From contig CAVSEP010000005.1 in the NCBI GenBank assembly GCA_963726995.1, forward strand, positions 620,001 to 684,000: a stretch of DNA of 64,000 nucleotides, read 5' to 3'. Within the stretch, counting starts at the first letter, position 1. Each line of letters opens with the position of its first letter. Shown piece after piece: positions 17,258 through 25,060 of this stretch. Below the pieces are notes generated by a model. The model did not search any database and was not told the DNA's origin. It saw only the letters and a program-made list of their open reading frames with translations. Made by a program: the position numbers and the translations under genes. The stretch is from DAIDKA01 sp963726995 (GTDB taxonomy: Bacteria; Pseudomonadota; Gammaproteobacteria; Steroidobacterales; Steroidobacteraceae).

Positions 17258-18196
17258 CTATGGAGCCTTCAACGGCCAACTAATTTCGCCGCCTGGCGTG
17301 CGGATGAAGTTCGCGACCTCGCCGGTATATTTGCTGCCGTCGGCATGGCTCCAGAATCCCGCGCGCAAAGTCACGGTTCGCGCGTAGTCGTCGAGCATCT
17401 GGACGTAAACCAACGCCCAGGCGGTGAGCGAGGGATTGGCCGAGCCACCGTGCGCAAACAGGTCGCGGCCCTTGTTCAGTTCCGCGAGCGCGATCGCTCG
17501 GGCTTCGGCCAGCGCCCGGACTTCATTGCCGAGCGAGGCATCCTCGGCAGCCCGATGTTGGGCAAGCGACTTCGAGCCGAGCGGATCCGTGCAGGTATGA
17601 AGTGGCCAACCCGTCTTGTCCGTGGGACAGGCCTTGGCAGCGGCACTCATGGCGCTATCGACAGCACGGTGGCGGGCGGAGGCACTCTCCAATGCCGCCT
17701 CGAGAAGGGTGTGGATCTTTTGTTGGGCCACGATATCCGCGGGGCGCTGGCTGCCCAGGAATGCCACGATCTGGCCGGTGGAACGCGGATCACCCGCCGC
17801 CGCCTGCTGGGCCGCCATCATCTGATTGGCCATGGCCATCTTTTCCGCCATGCTCATGTTCTGCATGCGGGCCTGCATCTGCGCAGCGTAGGCGGGGTCC
17901 GAGGCGGCTTTGCTGAAATCGATACCCCCCGAGGAGGCGGCCGCAGGTCTGAGTGCCGTGGTGATCCGCAGCGCCACCGCATCGTAGGCCGGAGCGGTGA
18001 AGGGCCCGTGATCGCCGCCGGCCGTCACTTGCGTGGCGGCACCCGCCGCCGCGACATTTGCCGGTAGCGCCGGAATAGCGTTCAGGATCTCGAATGGGTC
18101 GGCTGCTGCGGCGGCATCTGACGTGCTGACCAGAGCCAGAGCCCAGAATACCGACAGTCCGGAAATGATGGCCACCGCCGATCGTTTGATCCGCAT
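17258..18196 (-). CDS. Exported alanine/methionine-rich protein of unknown function
   Basis: The 312-residue protein has a signal peptide (AIISGLSVFWALALVSTSDAAAA). A Met/Gln-rich helical stretch follows (YAAQMQARMQNMSMAEKMAMANQMMAAQQ), then a helical body with two Cys (ACPTDKTGWPLHTC) likely to form a disulfide. I recognise no family. The helix-rich composition and secretion suggest a periplasmic protein; the Met clusters are reminiscent of copper-binding proteins but show no defined site. It starts 10 bp after the S9 peptidase stop, so the two are probably co-transcribed. Confidence 0.75.
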   Translation of the reverse strand: MRIKRSAVAIISGLSVFWALALVSTSDAAAAADPFEILNAIPALPANVAAAGAATQVTAGGDHGPFTAPAYDAVALRITTALRPAAASSGGIDFSKAASDPAYAAQMQARMQNMSMAEKMAMANQMMAAQQAAAGDPRSTGQIVAFLGSQRPADIVAQQKIHTLLEAALESASARHRAVDSAMSAAAKACPTDKTGWPLHTCTDPLGSKSLAQHRAAEDASLGNEVRALAEARAIALAELNKGRDLFAHGGSANPSLTAWALVYVQMLDDYARTVTLRAGFWSHADGSKYTGEVANFIRTPGGEISWPLKAP

Positions 18197-18206
18197 ATCT
18201 TCCTCG

Positions 18207-20183
18207 CTAATGAAGGCTCGTCGCCAGAAACTTCTCCACGGCGCTCAGCAGCGTGGTCCGGTCGGATTCCCGTTGCATCGAGTGGCCCGCACCCTTGATC
18301 AGGATGAATTCGTGCGCCTTGCCTGCCTTGGTCAGGGCGCGATCCATGGCTACCGATTGATCGACATCAACCTGGGAGTCGGTATCGCCGTGGATCAACA
18401 ACACCGGCATGGTGACATTGGCCGCAGAGTTGCGCGGCGAGTCCGCCTTGAGCTTTGCGGAGTTCGAGCCGACCTGCTCACGCACGAGCGCGCCACCGAT
18501 GAAGTTCTGCTCCTGGGTCTTTACGTACATGGACAGATCGCTCACGCCGGCAATGCTCACGGAGCAGCGGAACAGATCCGAGTTGCGCGCCGCGCCGAGC
18601 AGCGCCGCGTAACCACCGAAACTCCAGCCGACGATGCAGACCTTGCCGGGGTCCGCGATGCCCTGTTTGACCGCCCAGCGCGCCCCGTCGACGATGTCCG
18701 AATAGGTCAGACCACCCCAATCCTGGTGCGCAGAGTAGAGCCACTGCGCGCCATAGCCGGATGAGCCGCGGAAGTTCATCTGCAGGACGGCGTAGCCGCG
18801 ACTGACCAGAAACTCACGCAGGAAGAAATACTCCCAGCTGTCACGGCCGATGGGTCCGCCGTGGGGCATGACGATGAGGGGCAGATGCTCCGCAGTCACT
18901 CCGGGCGGCGTGGTCAGATACCCAGGTATGCTCGTGCCGTCCTGGGCGGGATAGCTGATGCTCTGCATGTGCCCGAGCTTTGCCGGGTCGAGATCCGGAT
19001 GGGACGTGCCGATTCGAGTGAGGTGGTGCTTGGTCACGTCCAGCAGGTAGTAGGTTCCTTCGTCAACGTCGGAACTCGCACTCGCCAGGAACAGCTTCTC
19101 ATCGCCTGAAGCACCCAGTATCTCGATGAAGGTATTGGGCAAAACCTTCTCCAGGCCGCGGGCTATCTCCTTCCAGGTAGGGTCGGTGTAATAGACGAAG
19201 GGCTGTGTCGTCTCGTACTCGACGCCGATCAGCCGGCCGTCAGAGGCAAACAGCGGCCCTCCAACGTCGACGGCCGGATGCGCGTATTCGACGACCGGTT
19301 GGCTGTCCCCTGTCAGATCCATCCGCCACAGCGCCGCGCGTCCGTCGCTGTCGCCGAACGCAAAAGCACAGTCCGGGCGATCGACGCAGACCGCGATTGG
19401 CGTAAGAACGTGCGCGGTCGAGAACGCCTCATATTTGGCCAGGCGGTGCCATCGGCCCGTCTGCACGTCCCGCGCGTCGTACTCGGTGCTTTTGGTGTCA
19501 TCGACAATGCCCCATCCAAGCCGCGCCTGGCCGTGGTGGTCGGTGACGAAATGCCGCAGCGGGCCGTGTTCATCCATGTGCTGCTGGACGCCTCCGGTGA
19601 CGACATTCAACTCGTAGATGCTCGGGTACTCGCTGGTCGTGTCGCCCATGACGCCGGTGTAGCCGACCACGTTGGCGAAGGTATTCTTCTGCGCCTCGAT
19701 GAGTACCGTATCGGGCTTGCCGGGTGTCCAGTCGATGACTTCATCCTGAAACTGGCTGTCGGTCGCGATGGAACTCTTGTTCTGCAGCAGTGCCTTGAGA
19801 TTCTGACCGTCCGCATCGACGGCCGCGAGCCGGGTGGTCTGGTAGACGATGTCATTTTCGTGGATCGGTGCACGGATGCCGCACAGCAGCCGGCTGTTGG
19901 TTGCCCAACGGCACCAGGTCACGGACCACTTGTAGTCGGTGGGACTGCTCATCACCAGGCTCGCCCGTGCCTGGGGCGCGGACAGGTCCTTGACCAGCAC
20001 CGCGCGGACCCCATTGACCGTTGTGAGCCAGGACAGGTAGCGGCCGTCCGGGGAAAGCGCCGGTCCGCTCATGACGGCGTCATGGGCGAATGCGGACAGC
20101 GGCAGTGGGTCAGCGTAGGAGGGCGCACCGTACAGCAGGCCAACCAGGACCAACGTCGCATGAATATTGAACGTCCTTACCAC
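18207..20183 (-). CDS. Secreted S9 family prolyl oligopeptidase
   Basis: The N-terminal half (DAVMSGPALSPDGRYLSWLT onward) is the seven-bladed propeller of S9 peptidases; the C-terminal half is the alpha/beta-hydrolase. The catalytic triad is visible: Ser in GWSFGGYAA, Asp in HGDTDSQVD and His in GAGHSMQ. I prefer the GTG at 20183, which has GGGGGA just upstream and leads directly into a signal peptide (VRTFNIHATLVLVGLLYGAPSYA); an ATG at 20210 would add nine residues. The enzyme would cleave short peptides, often after Pro or Ala, in the periplasm. A TATAAT hexamer about 100 bp upstream may be its promoter. Confidence 0.9.
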   Translation of the reverse strand: MVRTFNIHATLVLVGLLYGAPSYADPLPLSAFAHDAVMSGPALSPDGRYLSWLTTVNGVRAVLVKDLSAPQARASLVMSSPTDYKWSVTWCRWATNSRLLCGIRAPIHENDIVYQTTRLAAVDADGQNLKALLQNKSSIATDSQFQDEVIDWTPGKPDTVLIEAQKNTFANVVGYTGVMGDTTSEYPSIYELNVVTGGVQQHMDEHGPLRHFVTDHHGQARLGWGIVDDTKSTEYDARDVQTGRWHRLAKYEAFSTAHVLTPIAVCVDRPDCAFAFGDSDGRAALWRMDLTGDSQPVVEYAHPAVDVGGPLFASDGRLIGVEYETTQPFVYYTDPTWKEIARGLEKVLPNTFIEILGASGDEKLFLASASSDVDEGTYYLLDVTKHHLTRIGTSHPDLDPAKLGHMQSISYPAQDGTSIPGYLTTPPGVTAEHLPLIVMPHGGPIGRDSWEYFFLREFLVSRGYAVLQMNFRGSSGYGAQWLYSAHQDWGGLTYSDIVDGARWAVKQGIADPGKVCIVGWSFGGYAALLGAARNSDLFRCSVSIAGVSDLSMYVKTQEQNFIGGALVREQVGSNSAKLKADSPRNSAANVTMPVLLIHGDTDSQVDVDQSVAMDRALTKAGKAHEFILIKGAGHSMQRESDRTTLLSAVEKFLATSLH

Positions 20184-20286
20184 GGATCCCCCAACGCGCC
20201 GTCCGCACACTCCGGTGCGTTGACGTTACCTAAATCCCAGCAAGCTGAGCTGCGAAAGACATCGACTGTTCTGATTCTTGGGCGCG

Positions 20287-20292
20287 ATTATA
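20287..20292 (-). promoter_or_regulatory. Candidate -10 box for the S9 peptidase gene
   Basis: On the minus strand the hexamer reads TATAAT exactly, about 100 nt upstream of the GTG start. No good -35 is visible at 16-18 bp (closest are TTCCAA and TCCAAG), so the promoter may rely on an activator or another sigma factor. Confidence 0.35.
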
Positions 20293-20333
20293 GACTTCGA
20301 AATGCACCACTTGGAACGTCGCGACATTACGGC

Positions 20334-20711
20334 TCAACCGGCCGGGGTATTGCGTGACAGATATGCGGCGAGGGCCGCCAGTTCCTGATCGCTGATCTCG
20401 GTCTTGCGGAACTGCGGCATCACCGACATGCCGTGCCGCACCATGAACGTGACGTAGGCGGCGGGCAGATCGGTCCACTCCAGGATGGAGCCGGAAGCCC
20501 GGCTTCCGGTCGGGTACTTCGTCATGAGCGCGTGGGTGCCGGGGTGGATGATCCCCAGGTCGTGGCAGGGCGCGCACCATTTCTTGTAGACGGCCCGTCC
20601 GGGCGCATAGCGAGCCAGGCCGGCGTCGGCGCTGGTGCCCGCCGCGCCGGGGACCGTGGCGAAAACCATCAGGCCGGCGGCAAAGCCGCCGATGAGTGCG
20701 CGCGCGCCCAT
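20334..20711 (-). CDS. Cytochrome c subunit of a PCMH/eugenol hydroxylase-type flavocytochrome
   Basis: The 125-residue protein has a signal peptide (LIGGFAAGLMVFATVPGAAG), one heme motif CAPCH and a candidate axial Met in HGMSVMPQFRKTEIS. Its ATG shares one base with the stop of the upstream FAD oxidase gene (TGATG at 20711). Para-cresol methylhydroxylase and eugenol hydroxylase consist of exactly such a flavoprotein plus a small cytochrome c that takes the electrons. The cytochrome gene is intact even though the flavoprotein gene reads as frameshifted. Confidence 0.88.
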   Translation of the reverse strand: MGARALIGGFAAGLMVFATVPGAAGTSADAGLARYAPGRAVYKKWCAPCHDLGIIHPGTHALMTKYPTGSRASGSILEWTDLPAAYVTFMVRHGMSVMPQFRKTEISDQELAALAAYLSRNTPAG

Positions 20712-22362
20712 CAGTTCTTCTCCCGCAGATGCTTCGGCCAGATGTCGTAGCGTCCCGCCGAGAGGATGCCGTTCGGGTCAATGGCATCCTTCAGCGTCGA
20801 ATGGAAGCGCTGCAGGGCGTGGTTGTTGAAGGAATAGACGTCCATCACCGCATGCTGGAACACGGGCGCCGTGCGGTACTCGCCCCAACCGTGCTGGCCA
20901 CCGACCTCTATCAGCTTTTTGAATCCTTCCCGGTAGCGTTTGTTGGTTGCCGGATCCTCGGTCACCGGGGTCGCGAGTATGAAGATGAAGGCCCGCTCCC
21001 AGAAGCAGGCCGGCAGGCTGAAGGTCGTGAACAGGGGCATGCCAAGGGATTTGGCAGCTTCGCTGAACACGCGATTGGCCTCGATGATGGCCTCGCCGGT
21101 GCGTGGAATGATGGGTGAGAACCACATATGGCCCTTGGAGGGTGTGGGCGTCCAGGGCGTGCGCGCACCGATGGAGAAGGCGCGCAGCGAAGGTACGCCC
21201 AGCTCCGGTTCGTGATACTTCGTGGCCTGCTGCGCATCCACGGGCAGCTTCAGCCGATCCACCACCGCGAATGTCGCTCCCTTGATGCGGGAGAAATGCC
21301 GCTGCACAGCGTGCCACTGCGCCTGGATGACCTCCTCGGGGCCGTGAAAACTCAGCCACAGCCGCCAGTAGGGAATGCCCGCACGGGCACCGAAGGCCTC
21401 GATTTCGGGTGAAAACCCCAGTTTCGTGTCCTTCATGAGCGAGAGGTGCTCTGCGCTCATCTTCGGCGGCCCGGTTTCGTTCCAAAGCTGTATCTGGCCG
21501 ACCGGCGGGTAGCCCAGCAGCGGGGACTCGATGTCCGGAAACCCTGAGGTGATGCGGCTGTTCTCGACGAAGTTCAGGATTTCGACCAGCGGCATCAGGT
21601 CCTGATAGCGCGGCACGCTCACGGTGCAGCGCTGGTAGGCCTCAGGCTCCGGCATCAGCCAGAAGCCCATCTTGGTGACGATGCCGTAGTTGGACTGGGA
21701 GAAAATGCCGTCGATCCAGGGGCCGCAACCGGATTTGTACTGCTGCCATGTCTGGGCATTCGGGATCGCGCCCATGCCGGTGCGCAGCAGCTCCCCGTTG
21801 GGCAGCACGACTTCCATGCCGCAATGCGAGTCGAAGTGGTTGCGATAATTGGCGGAGGTGTAGCCGCCGCCTCGGTCCAGGGCATTGCCCACCACGCTGC
21901 CCCAACCCGGATCGGGGCAGTCGATCCAGACCTTCAGCTTGCGCTCCTGGATATGGCGGTACAGGTCGAAATAGCTGACTCCCGGCTCCACCAGCGCGAA
22001 GGCGTGCTGCTCATTGACCTCGATGATCCGGTTCATGCGCTTCAGGTCCAGCACCACGCTGCCGGAGTAGCGCGGGCGCCGAGCCGCCGTAGCCGAGGTT
22101 CTCGACCCGTCGAGATGGGGTAGAGCGGAATGCGGTACCGGTTGGCGATGCGGACGACCTGCTGCACCTGCTCCGTCGAGACCGGAGCCAGCGCACCGGA
22201 GGCGATCCTTTCCTCAGGCTCGTTCAGGAACGGTGAAAAGGCGTCGCGATACAGGTCGAGGTCTGCATCGCTGGTGAACACCCAGTCCGCACCGAGGACC
22301 TGTGCAAATTCGGCAAGCGCCTTGGAATAGTCGGCGGCAGTGACGTTAGGGGGTGTTCTCAT
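20711..22362 (-). pseudogene. VAO/PCMH-family FAD-linked oxidase, two frameshifts
   Basis: Two frames together encode a full flavoprotein of about 549 residues. The first 87-90 codons (from ATG 22362) run to IPLYPISTGR. The conserved NLGYGGSAP is then in a second frame, and RYSGSVVLDL through to the stop is in a third. This fits one extra base near 22101-22106 and another near 22073-22077, only about 30 bp apart. Downstream the FAD domain and cap are intact (DPGWGSVVGNALDRGGGY, GWGEYRTAPVFQ, NGILSAGRYDIWP). The family oxidises 4-alkylphenols or lignin-type vanillyl compounds. Whether the indels are sequence errors or real inactivation cannot be decided here; the intact partner cytochrome argues for error or very recent loss. 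Confidence 0.8.
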
Positions 22363-22649
22363 GAGGCGTCCTCCCTCAAGAATCGCTGCAGGACTCTAGG
22401 CTGATGGGACCGCCAGCGCAATTGCGCGACGGCGCGGCACCCTGGCGGTGACTTCCTCGCGGGCCGCGATGTGGCGCTGCGACAATCGGGCGGCCAGTGG
22501 TGGCGCCAATCTGGAATTGTTCAGTCCATTTGTGCGAGGCTCGCACTGCGCCTCACCACCGCCGAATTGGATGACCGCCCATGAAAGAGCCTGTTTGTTC
22601 GCGTAACGACACCAGACGGCTGCCGGTCGGTTGCCGCTGAAGCAGGCCG
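22363..22649. other. Intergenic region between the flavoprotein and the permease genes
   Basis: This divergent 287-bp gap should hold promoters for both sides. I find no ORF of note and no ATPase remnant, although an ABC ATPase would be expected immediately before the permeases. The permease start overlaps a stop codon in another frame (GTGA at 22650), but that short frame has no ABC motifs. Confidence 0.4.
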
Positions 22650-23807
22650 GTGAAATACCTGGGATTCATCCTTGCGAACATCGCGCGTGACAGGACGCGA
22701 CTGCTGTTCCTGGGGGTATCCATCATCAGCGCGTTCATGCTGTTCGGATCACTCTCCGCCGTGGGAGCGTTTTTTCGCGGTGGCTACAAGTTCTCGGACA
22801 ACGTCCGCATCTTCATCTACCCGAAGTACACCAATACGCTTCCCTTCAGTTACCTGGAGCAGATCCGCCGGATTCCCGGGTTGAGGCAGGGACTGGTGGA
22901 CTTCGCCGTGTCGCGTGGCGGCTACTACCAGGATGCGAAGAACCGACTGAATCCGCTCGCCATGAACGAGGACTTTCCTCAGGCTCCGGACACGACCGGA
23001 CGATTCATCTGGAATCTGCAGCAGGTGCGCGACTATTTCGCGGACCGCCGCGGTGCGCTGGTGAATGAGTTCATGGCACGCAAGTACGGCTGGAAGCTCG
23101 GCGACATCGTACCCATCACTATGCCCGGCATTACCAAGCTGGATGGCTCCCACGTCTTCGAATTCACGATCCGCGGCATCTGGCATTTCCGCGATCCCGA
23201 GGAGGGGCACAACCAGTTCTATTATCACTATTCCTACCTGGACGAGAGTCGCGCCACCGAGCGCGGCACCATCGATTTCCTGGTGGCGATCCTGGCAGAG
23301 GGCGTGGATCCATCCCGGTTCTCCCACGCCGTCGATCAGATGTATATGAACTCGGGTGCCGAGACCCTGTCCGGAACGCAGGACGGTACGCAGCGCGACT
23401 ACTTCAGGCGGGTCGGTAATGTCAGTCTGATCGCATACCTCATCCTTGGCGTGGTTTTCCTCACCATGCTGCTGGCGACCGGCAACAGCCTGACGCAGAG
23501 TTTCCGTGAGCGCACCCGGGAAATCGGCACCCTGCGGGCCATCGGCTTTGGGCCCCGCAGAATCTGGTGGCTGGTGATGGCCGAGACCAATCTGCTGCTG
23601 CTCGCGGGCGGTGGGTTGGGGTTGCTTGCCGCCGTGTGGCTCATTCGCGTGGCGCAGAAGCGCTTCGGCGGCATCGAAATATCGACGCTGCACCTGGTTA
23701 CGGGTGTCGTGCTGATGCTGGCGACGGGCTGCCTGGTGGGGTGGTTTCCGGCCCGCCGTGCCGCGCGCCTCTCGGTGGTCGATGCCATCAGGAGCGAACG
23801 GCGATGA
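22650..23807 (+). CDS. FtsX/MacB-type ABC transporter permease
   Basis: The GTG start gives MKYLGFILANIARDRTRLLFLGVSIISAF: an N-terminal helix, then a roughly 230-residue periplasmic MacB_PCD-like domain, then three membrane helices with the FtsX motif RTREIGTLRAIGFGPRRIWW. Length (385 residues) is normal. Its stop overlaps the next permease start (ATGA). Such permeases do not pump from the cytoplasm; they transmit ATPase movement to periplasmic partners. No ATP-binding subunit or membrane-fusion protein gene is adjacent. Confidence 0.9.
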   Translation: MKYLGFILANIARDRTRLLFLGVSIISAFMLFGSLSAVGAFFRGGYKFSDNVRIFIYPKYTNTLPFSYLEQIRRIPGLRQGLVDFAVSRGGYYQDAKNRLNPLAMNEDFPQAPDTTGRFIWNLQQVRDYFADRRGALVNEFMARKYGWKLGDIVPITMPGITKLDGSHVFEFTIRGIWHFRDPEEGHNQFYYHYSYLDESRATERGTIDFLVAILAEGVDPSRFSHAVDQMYMNSGAETLSGTQDGTQRDYFRRVGNVSLIAYLILGVVFLTMLLATGNSLTQSFRERTREIGTLRAIGFGPRRIWWLVMAETNLLLLAGGGLGLLAAVWLIRVAQKRFGGIEISTLHLVTGVVLMLATGCLVGWFPARRAARLSVVDAIRSERR

Positions 23808-24976
23808 TGGGCCAGGCCTGGACCCTGCTGAGGCTGAATCTGCTGACGTTGCCGCAACGCTGGGCGAGCGTGGCGATCGATGTCTTTGGCGTGGCCTGCA
23901 CCGTCGCCGTATTCCTGGGTTTGTTTTCAATCGGCGCCAGCTTCCGGTCAGTGCTGATGGCGAGCTCGGACGAGGGAATTGTGATGGTGCTCAAGACCGG
24001 TCAGGATTCCGAGGAGCAGAGCGATCTGGACACGGATACGATTGCGGCGGTGGCCGGCATCGCCAACACCGTCGACCCGGCGGCGATCATCTCGCCCGAG
24101 AGCGCCCGCTCCATCAGCGTCAAGCGCATTGCCCAGGGCGACTACGTGGATCTTTCAGTTCGGGGCGTGACGCCCGCGGCCATGAGAATCCGCCGCGCCC
24201 TCAAGGTGACGGTCGGAAGGGCCGTCGAGTCCGGCAAGTACGAGTTGCTCGTGGGCCGAAGCAGCCAGAGACAATTTGCGGGTCTTGAGGTCGGCAACCA
24301 CCTGCGCCTGGCCGATGCGGACTGGATCATCGTCGGGGCATTCGACGATGGCGGTGGCGCCATCGAATCGGAACTGTGGGCAGATCTGCCGGTGCTGCAG
24401 TCCGCCTTTCGCCTCGGGCCCGATGTGCACAGCGTCCGCGTGAAATTCTCCAGTGGCGCTGCCGCGGCCCGCTTCCAGGCCGCATTGAAGGCCGACACCC
24501 GGGCGGGTGTCTATGCGCAGTCGGAGTCACAGTATTACCAGCGCATGGCGCGCGACCTGCTCGGCACCATCAGGTTCTTCGCCGTGCCGCTGCTGCTCAT
24601 CATGGGCATCGGTGCCAGCTTCGGCGCTCTGAACACCATGTACGGGGCCGTTGCCGCGCGGGTGCGCGAGATCGGCACCGCGCGGGCCATCGGTTTCGCG
24701 GCCTTCCCGGTGGGCGCGGCCGTGGTCGGGGAGTCGGCGCTGCTGGCGCTGGCCGGCAGTCTATTCGGCGCCGGGGCCATCTATCTTGCGCTGAACAACC
24801 TGCCGGCCAACACCAACTTTCTTGGCAATAACCAGATCGCGTTCCAGTTCGTGGTTCCGCTGTCGCTGCTGTTGGAAGCGGTGTTGGGCGCGTTGCTGAT
24901 CGGACTGCTCGGCGGACTGCTGCCCGCAATCCGTGCCGGGCGAATGCGGGTCAGTCAGGCACTGAGCGAGCAGTAG
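23804..24976 (+). CDS. Second FtsX/MacB-type ABC permease
   Basis: The start at 23804 is set by the ATGA overlap; the 390-residue product has the same plan as its neighbour: first helix (ASVAIDVFGVACTVAVFLGLF), a periplasmic domain, and C-terminal helices with VREIGTARAIGFAAFPVGAAVVG. The two would form a heterodimeric permease. Known operons of this type supply an ATPase (LolD/MacB-like) and often an adaptor protein; both are missing here, so the ATPase must be encoded elsewhere or has been lost. Confidence 0.9.
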   Translation: MMGQAWTLLRLNLLTLPQRWASVAIDVFGVACTVAVFLGLFSIGASFRSVLMASSDEGIVMVLKTGQDSEEQSDLDTDTIAAVAGIANTVDPAAIISPESARSISVKRIAQGDYVDLSVRGVTPAAMRIRRALKVTVGRAVESGKYELLVGRSSQRQFAGLEVGNHLRLADADWIIVGAFDDGGGAIESELWADLPVLQSAFRLGPDVHSVRVKFSSGAAAARFQAALKADTRAGVYAQSESQYYQRMARDLLGTIRFFAVPLLLIMGIGASFGALNTMYGAVAARVREIGTARAIGFAAFPVGAAVVGESALLALAGSLFGAGAIYLALNNLPANTNFLGNNQIAFQFVVPLSLLLEAVLGALLIGLLGGLLPAIRAGRMRVSQALSEQ

Positions 24977-25000
24977 CAGCGTATCCGACCGCGGGTGTTC

Positions 25001-25047
25001 TTGACCCCGGCAATTATCCCTGCCAATAATCACTGGTAGCGCTATCA
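25001..25047 (+). promoter_or_regulatory. GH3 promoter with LacI-type xyl-box-like operator
   Basis: TTGACC (25001-25006) and AATAAT (25025-25030) are separated by 18 bp. Immediately after the -10, TGGTAGCGCTATCA (25034-25047) is a near-perfect palindrome with one mismatched pair. It differs at one position from the Xanthomonas xyl-box as I recall it (TGGTAGCGCTAACA), which is bound by a LacI-family repressor of xylan genes. It sits across the expected transcription start, a position suited to repression, and 13 bp before the GTG start codon. Confidence 0.7.
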
Positions 25048-25060
25048 ATAGGGGGCAGAT

